A DNA stretch of 64,000 nucleotides from Liberibacter brunswickensis (GTDB taxonomy: Bacteria; Pseudomonadota; Alphaproteobacteria; Rhizobiales; Rhizobiaceae): the NCBI RefSeq assembly GCF_036858155.1, contig NZ_JAAEJX010000002.1, positions 1-64,000 on the forward strand, given 5' to 3'. Positions 47,730 through 57,431 of the stretch are shown piece by piece. The notes under the pieces were generated by a model that worked only from the letters and a program-made list of their open reading frames with translations, did no database searches and was not told the origin of the DNA. Both the position numbers and the translations under genes were made by a program. Position 1 is the first letter of the stretch. Each line of letters opens with the position of its first letter.

Positions 47730-47929
47730 CGCCCCATCTAGGATGTTTCATAATTTGTATAATAATCTTCCACTTATTAGAAGATTTGCTTAATTTAAAA
47801 ATAATGGCATCAATCATTGGGTTTATAGTAGATTGTCGAGCATATGTTTAGAAGCACCCTTGTATTAGGTTCTTGTGTCTTTAAATGCTAGTTAGTTTAT
47901 TGGATATTTTTATATATAAAGGGGGTTTA

Positions 47930-48496
47930 ATGACAGTCCAAAAAAAAAGAGACGCTACTCGACAGGGATTTAGGACTGGAGAGCATATTGTTTATCCTAC
48001 CCATGGAGTTGGTACTATCACAGAAATAAAAGAACAAGAAGTCGCTGGAATGAAGCTTGAATTTTTTGTGATTGCATTTGACAAGGACAAGATGTGCCTC
48101 AAGGTTCCCGTAGAAAAAGCAATTGATATCGGCATGAGAAAACTATCGGAAGCACATTTTGTAGAACGGGCTCTCAGGTTGGTACGCGGGAAAGCAAGAG
48201 TCAAACGTGCAATGTGGTCTCGTCGTGCGCAGGAGTATGATGCTAAAATTAATTCTGGAGATCTGATTGCTATTGCAGAAGTTGTTCGCGACTTACACAG
48301 GACAGATAGCCAGCCCGAAAAATCTTATTCTGAACGCCAGTTATACGAATCCGCTCTCAATCGCATGGTGAGAGAAGTAGCGGCTGTAAATAGTATATCA
48401 GAACCTGAAGCTATTAACTTAATTGAAGTGAACCTATCTTCGAAAAGCTCTAAGGCAGGTAAATCAACAAGAGAAAATCAAGATAAAGCCGCGTAG
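47930..48496 (+). CDS. CarD/CdnL-family RNA polymerase-binding transcription factor (PrbP in Liberibacter)
   Basis: 188 residues from ATG 47930, chosen because AAAGGGGGT lies 4-10 bases before it; the frame extends 15 codons further up without support. The N-terminal Tudor-like RNAP-interaction domain contains G-E-H-I-V-Y-P-T-H-G-V-G; the helical C-terminal DNA-binding domain contains R-V-K-R-A-M-W-S-R-R-A-Q-E-Y. Family members bind the RNA polymerase beta subunit and stabilise open complexes at rRNA and other promoters. The Liberibacter member, PrbP, has been studied as an accessory transcription protein and drug target. It has its own strong promoter. Confidence 0.93.
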   Translation: MTVQKKRDATRQGFRTGEHIVYPTHGVGTITEIKEQEVAGMKLEFFVIAFDKDKMCLKVPVEKAIDIGMRKLSEAHFVERALRLVRGKARVKRAMWSRRAQEYDAKINSGDLIAIAEVVRDLHRTDSQPEKSYSERQLYESALNRMVREVAAVNSISEPEAINLIEVNLSSKSSKAGKSTRENQDKAA

Positions 48497-48823
48497 CAAA
48501 TATTTTTAGTTTTTATAATAAGAACTTCCATATTACTTATTGTTCTTTTTATAAATAATTAAAATGATAAAGATATTTTTGATACTATTTATTTTCTATT
48601 GTTTCTTGTAAACTGTAGATGTCTTGATTGGTTAGACATAAAAAAATAAAGTTAACTGGATACTGGAAGATAGTATATAAATAAAAAAATTACGTCGTTG
48701 ATTGTAAAAGGTCATCGTACTATATAATATATGAGCATTTCAAAATATCTTCCGATGAAAAGCTTATACATTTGGTGTTTTATGTGATTCTCCAAATCGG
48801 ATATGTAGAGGGAATAAGAGTTC
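48497..48823. other. Intergenic region with the rplY promoter
   Basis: No gene. Apart from the promoter near 48698-48726 the sequence is featureless AT-rich DNA. Confidence 0.5.
48698..48726 (+). promoter_or_regulatory. Predicted sigma-70-type promoter for rplY
   Basis: TTGATT (48698-48703), 17-base spacer, TATATA (48721-48726, overlapping a TATAAT two bases on). Start near 48733 and about 90 bases of leader. Confidence 0.5.
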
Positions 48824-49399
48824 ATGAATCAAAAAGAATGCATAGTGAACACGACAATACGTGAAAAAATTGGCAAAGGCAGCTCTCGTTTATTACGTAG
48901 GAATGGTCAAATTCCTGCTGTGGTTTATGGTAATGGGTTTGAACCTAAATCAATCGCTGTATCAACGAAAGATATATCTAAAAGATTATACAACAAAAAT
49001 TTTATGACAACTATTCTAACTATGAATTTTGACAAGGATTCGGTTAAAGTCATTCCAAAGGATTACCAGCTTGATCCAGTAAGTGATGCTATTATACATA
49101 TGGATTTCATGCGTATATCGGAAAATTCTTCTATTTCTGTACATATTCCTGTTATTTTTATTAATGAAAATAAATCTCTTGGACTAAAACAAGGAGGAAA
49201 TCTGAATGTCATTTGTCATGAGATTCCCTTAATGTGTGCAGCAAGTATGATTCCTGATTCAGTTACGGTAGACCTTAGTGATCTAAAAATTGGTGATAGT
49301 ATCCATATTAAAGATTTATGCTTACCTGAGAACACTTCTCCTGTATCAAATATGAACTTTACGATAGCAACGATCACTGTACCTACATCAGGTTCATAA
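48824..49399 (+). CDS. rplY: 50S ribosomal protein L25/general stress protein Ctc
   Basis: 191 residues: an N-terminal L25 5S rRNA-binding domain (R-E-K-I-G-K-G-S-S-R-L-L-R-R-N-G-Q-I-P-A-V-V-Y-G) and the C-terminal TL5/CTC domain found in longer forms. It binds 5S rRNA in the central protuberance. GAGGGAATAAGAG precedes the ATG. In rhizobia pth and ychF follow; here the convergent aspS is next and pth is not seen. Confidence 0.95.
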   Translation: MNQKECIVNTTIREKIGKGSSRLLRRNGQIPAVVYGNGFEPKSIAVSTKDISKRLYNKNFMTTILTMNFDKDSVKVIPKDYQLDPVSDAIIHMDFMRISENSSISVHIPVIFINENKSLGLKQGGNLNVICHEIPLMCAASMIPDSVTVDLSDLKIGDSIHIKDLCLPENTSPVSNMNFTIATITVPTSGS

Positions 49400-49426
49400 T
49401 TAAAATTATTTTTATTTCTTTAAAAT

Positions 49427-49464
49427 AGAACCATTTCATCTATAAATAATAGAAAAATGGTTCT
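49427..49464. terminator. Inverted repeat between convergent rplY and aspS
   Basis: AGAACCATTT (49427-49436) pairs perfectly with AAATGGTTCT (49455-49464) over 18 bases. It lies 28 bp after the rplY stop. The T-tracts are weak on both sides, so its use as a terminator is probable but not certain. Confidence 0.5.
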
Positions 49465-49578
49465 TGGTTAAAAATCAATCTTTATCATAAAAGTATTTTA
49501 TGTATTTTTAAACTATTAAATAAATGTTTTTATAGACCTTGTACGAAATTACATATAAAAAATTTTTATTATGTTATT

Positions 49579-51378
49579 TTAAGATTTTTTAACGGGATCT
49601 TTTACTATCTTCAAACCTAATTCACGCATCTGCTTATCACTTGCAACAGATGGAGATCCCATGAGAAGATCACAAAAATTCTGATTCATCGGGAACAATG
49701 AAACTTCTCGTACACTTTTTGCCTTTAAAAGAAGCATAACTATACGATCAATACCTGCAGCCATGCCTCCATGTGGAGGCATTCCACATTGAAAGGCTCG
49801 ATACAATCCTCCGAAACGACTTTTAACTATATCTTTGCTTATTCCAACATTAGCAAACGCTTGAAGCATCATATCAGACATATGATTACGAATCCCCCCT
49901 GAAGCAATTTCAAAACCATTACAAACTAAATCATATTGAAATGCTTTAACAGATAAAAGATCATTTCCTTTAAGATCTTCTATCCCTCCTTGTGGCATAG
50001 AAAATGGATTATGAGCAAAATCTATTTTTTTTTCTTCTTGATTCCACTCATAAAAAGGAAAATCTACAACCCAACACAATTCAAAGCGGTTATAGTCAAT
50101 AATTTTCAATTCTTGAGCAATGTGATTTCTAGAATCAGCAGCGAATACACAAAATTTCAAAGGATCTCCTGCAACAAAAAAACATGCATCTCCATCCTGC
50201 ATATCAAGAAACTCACGCATAGCTTCTGTGTTTTCTAGATTTAAATTCTTAGCAACAGGCCCCGTTCCTAATACGTTGTTATTTTCATCTAAACGCCACA
50301 GAATATAGGCAAGCCCAGGTTGTTGTTTTTGTGATTTCGCCCACTCATTAACTCGATCACAAAAAGCACGTTTCCCAGCTCTTTTCGCTGGAATTGCCCA
50401 AACTTCGTATCCAGGATTAGAAGCTAGCATTTCAGAAAAAATCCGAAATTCAGAATTGACAAAATATTTTGTAACGTTACTCATAACTATAGGATTACGC
50501 AAATCAGGCTTATCTGTACCATATTTACGAATTGCATCATCATAGCTAATTCTTAGAAAATTATTATTAACATTATTTCCATCAGAGAACTCTTCGAAGA
50601 GTCCACGCATAACATTTTCCATAGTATTAAGAACATCTTCCTGTTCTACAAAACTCATTTCCATATCAAGCTGATAGAATTCTCCTGGAAGCCTATCAGC
50701 CCTAGGATCTTCATCCCGGAAACAAGGAGCAATTTGAAAATAACGATCAAAACCCGAGGCCATTAACAATTGCTTGTACTGTTGAGGTGCTTGAGGAAGA
50801 GCGTAAAAACAACCTTTATTTACTCTACTTGGCACAAGAAAATCCCTAGCTCCTTCTGGAGAAGAAGCAGTTAAAATCGGAGTAGAATATTCAATAAAGT
50901 TCTCTGCAATCATTCTACTTCGCATAGAAGAAATAATTTGAGATCTCTTTATAATATTTTTATGCAGAGTATCTCTACGTAAATCAAGAAAACGATATTT
51001 AAAACGAATACTTTCAGGATATTCCCTTTCTCCGAATACTGGAAGAGGCAATTCTTCCGCAACGGAAAGAACTTCTATTTCCTTTGCAAATAACTCTACC
51101 TGACCAGTTGAAATATTAGAATTAATAGTTTCTATACTTCTAGCCATAACTAATCCGTCTACGCACAAAACCCATTCGCTACGCACAGACTTAGCAATAT
51201 TAAAACATGGAACATCTGGATTAACTACCACTTGCGTTATACCATAATGATCACGAATATCTAAAAAAATAATTCCTCCATGAGGACGCACACGATGTAC
51301 CCATCCTGATAGACGAACACAGGATTCAACATCGGTAAGTCTAAGATCACCACAAGTATGAGTTCGATAACGGTGCAT
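49579..51378 (-). CDS. aspS: Aspartate-tRNA ligase, probably non-discriminating
   Basis: 599 residues of the bacterial type: OB-fold anticodon domain (about 1-110), class II core with the bacterial GAD insertion, and motif 3 near the end (G-G-M-A-A-G-I-D-R). In the OB-fold, R-P-H-G-G places His33 where E. coli AspRS has leucine. Histidine here marks enzymes that charge both tRNA-Asp and tRNA-Asn, with Asp-tRNA-Asn then amidated by GatCAB. That reading is an inference from one residue. Convergent with rplY. Confidence 0.96.
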   Translation of the reverse strand: MHRYRTHTCGDLRLTDVESCVRLSGWVHRVRPHGGIIFLDIRDHYGITQVVVNPDVPCFNIAKSVRSEWVLCVDGLVMARSIETINSNISTGQVELFAKEIEVLSVAEELPLPVFGEREYPESIRFKYRFLDLRRDTLHKNIIKRSQIISSMRSRMIAENFIEYSTPILTASSPEGARDFLVPSRVNKGCFYALPQAPQQYKQLLMASGFDRYFQIAPCFRDEDPRADRLPGEFYQLDMEMSFVEQEDVLNTMENVMRGLFEEFSDGNNVNNNFLRISYDDAIRKYGTDKPDLRNPIVMSNVTKYFVNSEFRIFSEMLASNPGYEVWAIPAKRAGKRAFCDRVNEWAKSQKQQPGLAYILWRLDENNNVLGTGPVAKNLNLENTEAMREFLDMQDGDACFFVAGDPLKFCVFAADSRNHIAQELKIIDYNRFELCWVVDFPFYEWNQEEKKIDFAHNPFSMPQGGIEDLKGNDLLSVKAFQYDLVCNGFEIASGGIRNHMSDMMLQAFANVGISKDIVKSRFGGLYRAFQCGMPPHGGMAAGIDRIVMLLLKAKSVREVSLFPMNQNFCDLLMGSPSVASDKQMRELGLKIVKDPVKKS

Positions 51379-51605
51379 AATATACTAAAATCCTCATAAC
51401 TTCAGATATTTATTATTAAGATCATGACAATCAATCAACAACATCTGTTTAAATAAAATCCTACATGTCAACAATACAATTTTTACAATACTTCAGCAAA
51501 CAAAAATTTTTTATACAACCCATTAAAATAATAATTACAAAACCCCGCATTAACTTATAATACATTATTTGAAGTTTTTTATATTAATAGCTATTAATAA
51601 TTAAA

Positions 51606-52802
51606 TTAAATTAATATATCCCCTTTCTTTTTGCGTATAAAATCAATAAAATTAGAGAAGAGATAATAACTATCTTGCGGGCCTGGAGAAGCTTCAGGAT
51701 GATATTGAACAGAGAAAACTGGTCGATCAATAAGACGTAAACCACAATTGCTATTATCAAACAAAGAAACATGCGTCTCTTCAAGACCAGCTGGCAAAGT
51801 ACTAGTATCTATTGCAAAGCCGTGATTCATAGATACTATTTCTACTTTTCCATTTAATAGATTTTTAACAGGATGGTTAACACCATGGTGCCCATGATAC
51901 ATTTTGACAGTTCTAGCTCCAAGCGCTATTCCCAATAATTGATGCCCGAAACATATTCCAAAGATAGGGATCCCTGAATCAACAAGCTTACGAATTATAG
52001 CGGAAGAATAAACCGAAGTTGCGGCGGGATCTCCAGGGCCATTAGAAAGCAAAACCCCATCTGGATGGAGAGATATAATATCTTTATAAGGAACATTCGC
52101 CCCCACTATTGTTACTCTACATCCTAAAGAAGCTAAAATTCTTTGGATATTACTTTTAATACCATAATCAATACAAACAACATGATATTTGAAATCGCTT
52201 GATTTTAAAAAAGAAGTATCTTCTCCCCATTTCCAAGCCTTTTCCAACCAATCTATTTTTTGAGATGTAGTGGCACGTTTCGCCAATTCAGAATTTTTTA
52301 AACCACTCCAATTATTAGCACGCTCTCGAAGATCTACAAGATCAAACTTACCATCTGGATTATGAGCAATAACAGAATTTGACACACCATTATCACGTAT
52401 CCAAACTGTCAAAGCCCTTGTATCTACTCCTGACAAACCAATTATCCCACAAGATTTTAACCATTCGTCAAAATGCATATCCGCACGATAATTTGATGGC
52501 TCAGTAATATCAGATTTTATAACGAGACCTGCCGCTCCATTAAAGTTATTTTTAGATAAAGACTCGAAGTCTTGTTTATTAACTCCAACGTTCCCGATAT
52601 GTGGAAAAGTAAAATTAACTATCTGACCTAAATAAGATGGATCTGTTAAAACTTCTTGATATCCAGTCATAGATGTATTGAAACAAATTTCAGCCTGAAT
52701 AGAGCCTATCGCTCCACATCCCATACCTTCAATAACACTGCCATCTTTAAGAACCAAAATTGCAGTAGGCTTTTTGATTGTCCATGGGAACGTTCTAGTC
52801 AT
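51606..52802 (-). CDS. carA: Carbamoyl-phosphate synthase small subunit
   Basis: 398 residues. The N-terminal domain shows G-Y-Q-E-V-L-T-D-P-S-Y; the class I amidotransferase domain shows F-G-I-C-F-G-H-Q-L (catalytic Cys) and Q-Y-H-P-E-A-S-P-G-P (His, Glu). It gives glutamine-derived ammonia to CarB for carbamoyl phosphate, used for pyrimidines and arginine. carB is not adjacent, as in rhizobia. AAAAGGAAT precedes the ATG. Divergent from the TPR-der pair. Confidence 0.97.
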   Translation of the reverse strand: MTRTFPWTIKKPTAILVLKDGSVIEGMGCGAIGSIQAEICFNTSMTGYQEVLTDPSYLGQIVNFTFPHIGNVGVNKQDFESLSKNNFNGAAGLVIKSDITEPSNYRADMHFDEWLKSCGIIGLSGVDTRALTVWIRDNGVSNSVIAHNPDGKFDLVDLRERANNWSGLKNSELAKRATTSQKIDWLEKAWKWGEDTSFLKSSDFKYHVVCIDYGIKSNIQRILASLGCRVTIVGANVPYKDIISLHPDGVLLSNGPGDPAATSVYSSAIIRKLVDSGIPIFGICFGHQLLGIALGARTVKMYHGHHGVNHPVKNLLNGKVEIVSMNHGFAIDTSTLPAGLEETHVSLFDNSNCGLRLIDRPVFSVQYHPEASPGPQDSYYLFSNFIDFIRKKKGDILI

Positions 52803-53152
52803 AGAATTTATTCCTTTTAATAGTTGCTATAGAAATTATTGCTTGATTATTCCAGTATACAGACTTAGGATGCTTAAATCATAAATAATATAATTTGATG
52901 ATTAGTTATTTCCGTATGAACCAATATAATTTTAACATCACCAAGTCAATTTTATCTTTTTAAAGGATGTGTGAAAAGTTAAAGTTTTTCAATATCATAA
53001 TTTAAAAAAGACGAATGAATGTGAATTAAAAAAAATTAATAATTCGAACATTTATGTTTTGATTTGAATACTACTCTAGTATACTTTATAGTGTGATCGT
53101 ATTTTAAAATATTTGGCAACAAACCATGGTAAGTAGAATAGTTTAGGAGAGT
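52803..53152. other. Divergent intergenic region carA / TPR gene
   Basis: About 350 bp with no gene. It holds the predicted promoter of the TPR-der operon at 53064-53092 and must hold the carA promoter too, which I cannot locate. Confidence 0.45.
53064..53092 (+). promoter_or_regulatory. Predicted sigma-70-type promoter for the TPR-der operon
   Basis: TTGAAT (53064-53069), 17-base spacer, TATAGT (53087-53092). Start near 53099, about 54 bases before the ATG. Confidence 0.55.
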
Positions 53153-53821
53153 ATGATGATACCTGATAAAAGTGCAAGTTCCTGTAAAGGAAAATGTTTG
53201 ATGGGTAAGAGTTATTGTAAAATAATAGCTTCACTACTTATTATTGTCATATTTTCCTTAGCATTATGGTTTTATATAAATAATAACTCGCATAAACATC
53301 AAAACGATATTGAAAAAGAAAACTTTGCTAAAGCTCTTGATTTTTTTCATAATAATAAGTTAGATGACGCTCTAGTTGCTTTCAATAAAGTGTTATCTCA
53401 AGATAACAAAACTTATAGTTCTTTATCTCAAATGTATGTTGCCTCAATACTAGAAGCCACAGGCGATACAAAGAAAGCTGTAGAAAAATTCTTGCAAGTA
53501 GCGAACAACAAGTTATCTCCCTCTATTCTTCGTTATACAGCCACCCTACATGCGGCGTGGATTCTAGTTGATACTGAATCATATGACGATATTTCAAAGA
53601 TTTTAAAAGAATTAATTGATCCTTCTAATCCGATGCGCCAGTCTGCAAATGAAATACTTGGGATATCTGCCTTGAAATCTGGTGATATTGAAAAAGCAAA
53701 AGCTATATTCGAAGAAATAATTAATGATCAAAATTCACCTCCTGGAGTTGCAACACGCACTCAAATGATTCTTGCTAATATCATAGCTTCTGATCACGGG
53801 AATAAAACAATTAAGAAATAA
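53153..53821 (+). CDS. YfgM-like membrane-anchored TPR protein
   Basis: 222 residues. One membrane helix at about residues 24-43 (I-I-A-S-L-L-I-I-V-I-F-S-L-A-L-W-F) with a short cytosolic N-terminus, then helical TPR-like repeats in the periplasm (A-L-D-F-F-H-N-N-K-L-D-D-A-L-V-A-F and further units). E. coli YfgM binds the SecYEG translocon with PpiD and helps periplasmic folding. AGGAGAGT lies directly before the tandem ATG-ATG start. der begins 6 bp downstream; bamB, which separates them in related genomes, is missing. Confidence 0.8.
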   Translation: MMIPDKSASSCKGKCLMGKSYCKIIASLLIIVIFSLALWFYINNNSHKHQNDIEKENFAKALDFFHNNKLDDALVAFNKVLSQDNKTYSSLSQMYVASILEATGDTKKAVEKFLQVANNKLSPSILRYTATLHAAWILVDTESYDDISKILKELIDPSNPMRQSANEILGISALKSGDIEKAKAIFEEIINDQNSPPGVATRTQMILANIIASDHGNKTIKK

Positions 53822-53827
53822 CATAAT

Positions 53828-55249
53828 ATGATCTATACAATTGCCATTGTTGGATCACCTAATGCAGGGAAGTCAACTCTTTTTAATCGTATTATTAAGA
53901 AGAAAATGGCTATTGTTGGAGATAATCCCGGGATAACGCGTGATCGTTTATATGGAAAAGCGATCATAAATGGTTTTTTGTTTAATATTGTAGATACCGC
54001 TGGAATAGAAAATAGAAGAAATCATTGTATTGCTAAGCAAACTAATGATCAAACAGAATTTGCAATTAATGAAGCTCATTTAGTACTCTTTTTAATAGAT
54101 TCTAAAACAGGTATTTCTCCTTACGATTATACAATAGCATCTTTATTACGCAAAAAAAATATCCCTATCATTTTAGTATCTAATAAGATGGATACAAGTA
54201 TCTCAAAAAAAAAATTTTTTGACATCTATTCTTTTGGCTTTAAAGATATTGTAAAAATTTCTGCTGAACATGACTTAGGAATATCAGAGTTATATAGTGT
54301 AATTATAAAAACTTTTAAGACTAAATATCCTAATTATAAACTTGAAACAAAAGAAGATTCTAAAAAAAATGAAGACATAAAATATGAAAGTATCATATCT
54401 AAAGAAAAAAATTGTACAAATTTAACCAATAATAATTCTAAATCTTTACGAATTGCAGTAGTAGGAAGACCTAACGTTGGGAAATCAACACTTATCAATC
54501 GATTACTTGGATATAACCGTCTTTTAACAGGATCTCAAGCTGGCATTACGCGAGATTCAATTTCTATAAGTTGGAACTGGAAAAATCATCCAATAGAAAT
54601 ATGCGATACAGCAGGAATGAGAAAACGTTCTCGCATTACTGAATCAATAGAAAAAAAGACAGTAAAAAAAAGCATGCAATATGTTCGTACATGTGAAACA
54701 ACAATAGTTCTTTTAGATGCTACTATTCCAATTGAAAAACAAGACCTACGTATAGTTGATTCTGTTATTAATACAGGACATGCAGCCATACTAGCTTTTA
54801 ATAAGTGGGATATAGTTAGTAATAAAATAGAATTGCTAAAAGATTTACGTACCAAGGCAATAAAAAATTTGCCACAAGTCGGCAATATTCGCATAAATAC
54901 TATTTCTGGACATACAGGAGAAGGACTTAATGACCTTATGGAATCTGTATTAGAAATAAATAAATTATGGAAAACTTGTATTACAACTAGTCAATTAAAC
55001 TCTTGGCTAGAAAAAACACAGTTTAAAAATCCACCTCCAACAATAATCCATCGTTATAATCGTTTAAAATATATTACACAGATAAAATCATCCCCTCCTT
55101 CTTTTTTAATATTTTGTAATTTTCCTAATAAAATACCAGAATCTTATAAAAGATATTTAATAAATAGATTACGTGTAGATTTTTCTTTATCAGGAATTCC
55201 AATTCGAATACGTTTTCAGTCATCTAAAAATCCGTATATTAAAAATTAG
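53828..55249 (+). CDS. der: Ribosome-associated GTPase Der (EngA)
   Basis: 473 residues with two tandem GTPase domains, the family hallmark. The first P-loop is G-S-P-N-A-G-K-S-T with D-T-A-G-I and N-K-M-D; the second is G-R-P-N-V-G-K-S-T with D-T-A-G-M and N-K-W-D. A KH-like C-terminal domain follows. It works in 50S subunit assembly. The linker between G domains is long and Lys/Glu/Asn-rich. Only 6 bp separate it from the TPR gene and it has no own ribosome site, so translation is probably coupled. Confidence 0.97.
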   Translation: MIYTIAIVGSPNAGKSTLFNRIIKKKMAIVGDNPGITRDRLYGKAIINGFLFNIVDTAGIENRRNHCIAKQTNDQTEFAINEAHLVLFLIDSKTGISPYDYTIASLLRKKNIPIILVSNKMDTSISKKKFFDIYSFGFKDIVKISAEHDLGISELYSVIIKTFKTKYPNYKLETKEDSKKNEDIKYESIISKEKNCTNLTNNNSKSLRIAVVGRPNVGKSTLINRLLGYNRLLTGSQAGITRDSISISWNWKNHPIEICDTAGMRKRSRITESIEKKTVKKSMQYVRTCETTIVLLDATIPIEKQDLRIVDSVINTGHAAILAFNKWDIVSNKIELLKDLRTKAIKNLPQVGNIRINTISGHTGEGLNDLMESVLEINKLWKTCITTSQLNSWLEKTQFKNPPPTIIHRYNRLKYITQIKSSPPSFLIFCNFPNKIPESYKRYLINRLRVDFSLSGIPIRIRFQSSKNPYIKN

Positions 55250-55550
55250 CATTTTAACATAATAAAGGTTATGATTGGTGTAGTAATAGTTATAAAAGAA
55301 GAAATAACATGACTTTTTAAAAAAAGTTATAAAAAAGCTCATATTAGAAAATGTAATTACAATAAATCTATTGCAATCAATCTATAAATCTCAATTGCAC
55401 AATTAAGTAAATAATCTTTTAGTAAGACAAATTATAAAATCAAATTTATTAATATAAAATAGAAAAAAATATTTTTAGTTACATATTTCTGGACTATATA
55501 TCATAACTATAATTATTATAATATATTCAAATGAAATACGTCGATAATGA
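55250..55550. other. AT-rich convergent intergenic region, nothing recognised
   Basis: About 300 bp between the ends of der and metK. Rhizobia have trmB after metK; no such frame is present. A weak ACTTTTT/AAAAAGT hairpin near 55312-55326 may end der transcription. Confidence 0.4.
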
Positions 55551-56795
55551 TTATAAAATACCAATAGCTTTTTTCAAAGTTTTAACCAAATTTAGCACCT
55601 CCCAAGGGAAAAAACCGTCTTTACATCCGCTGCGTCCAAAATGACCATAAGTAGAAGTTTTAGCATATATAGGACGACTAAGATTAAGATGATCTCGTAT
55701 TCCTGCAACAGAAAGATCCATTACTTTATTAATTGCATTAGAAATACAAATTTCACTTACTTTTCCAGAATTATGAAGATCCACAAAAATTGACAACGGT
55801 TTAGATATACCTATGGCATAAGAAAGCTGTATAGTACAACGATCTGCTAATCCAGCAGCAACAATATTTTTGGCTAAGTATCTTGCAGCATATGCAGCAG
55901 CACGATCAACTTTTGTAACATCCTTCCCAGAAAAAGCACCTCCTCCGTGCGGAGCTACCCCTCCATAAGTATCTACAATAATTTTTCTACCTGTTAAACC
56001 AGCATCACTACATGGACCTCCTATAACAAATTTTCCTGCAGGATTTATATACCAACTACAATCAGGAGAAATTTTTATACCTTCTAAAGCTTTAAGGATA
56101 TAAGGTTCTACTACAGAACGCACTTTATTACTATCCCAAGTATGATCAAAATGCTGTGTAGATAAGACAATCGATTTAACCTCGCATACCTTATTATTTA
56201 CATACCTAATAGTAATTTGGCTCTTAGAATCAGGACCTAATTTAGATACATCACCACCATCATTCTTACGAGCATCTGATAGAATACGAAGAATTCTATG
56301 TGCGTAATAAATAGAGGCAGGCATAAAATCAGCTGTTTCCCGGCAAGCATATCCGAACATAATACCTTGATCACCAGCACCTGGATTATTACAATCATCG
56401 CTAGATTTATCTACTACACGAGCAATATCAACGGATTGAGAGTGCAACAATATTTCTATTTTTACTTTTTTCCAATGAAATCCTTCCTGTTCATATCCGA
56501 TAGACCTAATTACTGATCGCACAACTTCTTCAAACTTTCCTGCATCTACGACAAATTGATTTGTTATAGAATCTTTTTTCAATAAACTTTGTGGAAGACG
56601 AACCTCTCCTGCAACTATTACTCTGTTTTTAGTTACAAGAACCTCACATGCAACACGGACACTGTTTGCGTCTACTTTGCTTTTGATAGCCTCACGATAT
56701 ACAAAATCTACAATCTCATCAGATATACGATCACATATTTTATCAGGATGTCCTTCCGAAACGGATTCACTTGTAAAAAGGAAATCTGCACTCAT
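55551..56795 (-). CDS. metK: S-adenosylmethionine synthase
   Basis: 414 residues. It shows S-E-G-H-P-D-K-I-C-D near the start, G-A-G-D-Q-G-I-M-F-G and the P-loop-like G-G-G-A-F-S-G-K-D. It makes SAM from methionine and ATP and so feeds the several methyltransferases and MiaB in this window. Upstream is the HTH gene on the same strand with 104 bp between; no SAM riboswitch structure is visible there. Confidence 0.97.
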   Translation of the reverse strand: MSADFLFTSESVSEGHPDKICDRISDEIVDFVYREAIKSKVDANSVRVACEVLVTKNRVIVAGEVRLPQSLLKKDSITNQFVVDAGKFEEVVRSVIRSIGYEQEGFHWKKVKIEILLHSQSVDIARVVDKSSDDCNNPGAGDQGIMFGYACRETADFMPASIYYAHRILRILSDARKNDGGDVSKLGPDSKSQITIRYVNNKVCEVKSIVLSTQHFDHTWDSNKVRSVVEPYILKALEGIKISPDCSWYINPAGKFVIGGPCSDAGLTGRKIIVDTYGGVAPHGGGAFSGKDVTKVDRAAAYAARYLAKNIVAAGLADRCTIQLSYAIGISKPLSIFVDLHNSGKVSEICISNAINKVMDLSVAGIRDHLNLSRPIYAKTSTYGHFGRSGCKDGFFPWEVLNLVKTLKKAIGIL

Positions 56796-56899
56796 TTTTA
56801 ACCTCTAAAAATACCTCTAACAAAAGAATATTTATAGATATAGAATAATGACTTTGCACTGTCTACAACGATCCGTTTAATTATATAGTTTATTATCTT

Positions 56900-57310
56900 T
56901 TAAAAATTCTGTATTTTTTGTTCTGATAATACTATAGATTTTACTAAATCTATTATTTTTTGACGAACTTTAATATCACTTATTTGAAAAAAATAACGAT
57001 TTAACTGTAATCCATCAGAAGTAGAAATAAAGTCTATAACATTACTTTCTTCAGATGATTCGTCCGAATGAGTCGTAGAAGAGTCATCAAAAAAAAAGGA
57101 GATAGGGCTCTCAAGGACTTCAGAAATATGCTGAAGACGACTAGCACCTACTCTATTCACTCCTTTTTCATACTTTTGTACTTGTTGAAACGTTATTCCT
57201 AAACACTCGCCAAGTTTCTCTTGACTCATTCCTAGCATCATCCTACGCAAACGAATACGCTTGCCAACATTAATATCAACCGGATTAGGTATTTTTTTGC
57301 TTCCAACCAT
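56900..57310 (-). CDS. XRE/Cro-CI family transcriptional regulator
   Basis: 136 residues. A helix-turn-helix at about 16-70 reads I-R-L-R-R-M-M-L-G-M-S-Q-E-K-L-G-E-C-L-G and I-T-F-Q-Q-V-Q-K-Y-E-K-G-V-N-R-V. The rest is an acidic, Ser-rich tail and a C-terminal helix. This regulator always lies between lnt and metK in rhizobia, which argues for an old vertical gene rather than a phage one. Its targets are unknown; binding to its own or the metK promoter would be a natural guess. Confidence 0.88.
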   Translation of the reverse strand: MVGSKKIPNPVDINVGKRIRLRRMMLGMSQEKLGECLGITFQQVQKYEKGVNRVGASRLQHISEVLESPISFFFDDSSTTHSDESSEESNVIDFISTSDGLQLNRYFFQISDIKVRQKIIDLVKSIVLSEQKIQNF

Positions 57311-57431
57311 AACTATTACCTTAATTAAAAAATATAAATGTTTAAAAAATAAATGCGTATAATAAAAAATAAATATTGAAATATTAAATAAATTTTAAGT
57401 AATTATAGAGTCATTTTACTTCTCTTATTTT

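Noticed and set aside
56796..56899. Possible SAM riboswitch upstream of metK
   Set aside because: Only 104 bp separate it from the HTH gene, and no SAM-II or SAM/SAH type pairing is visible.
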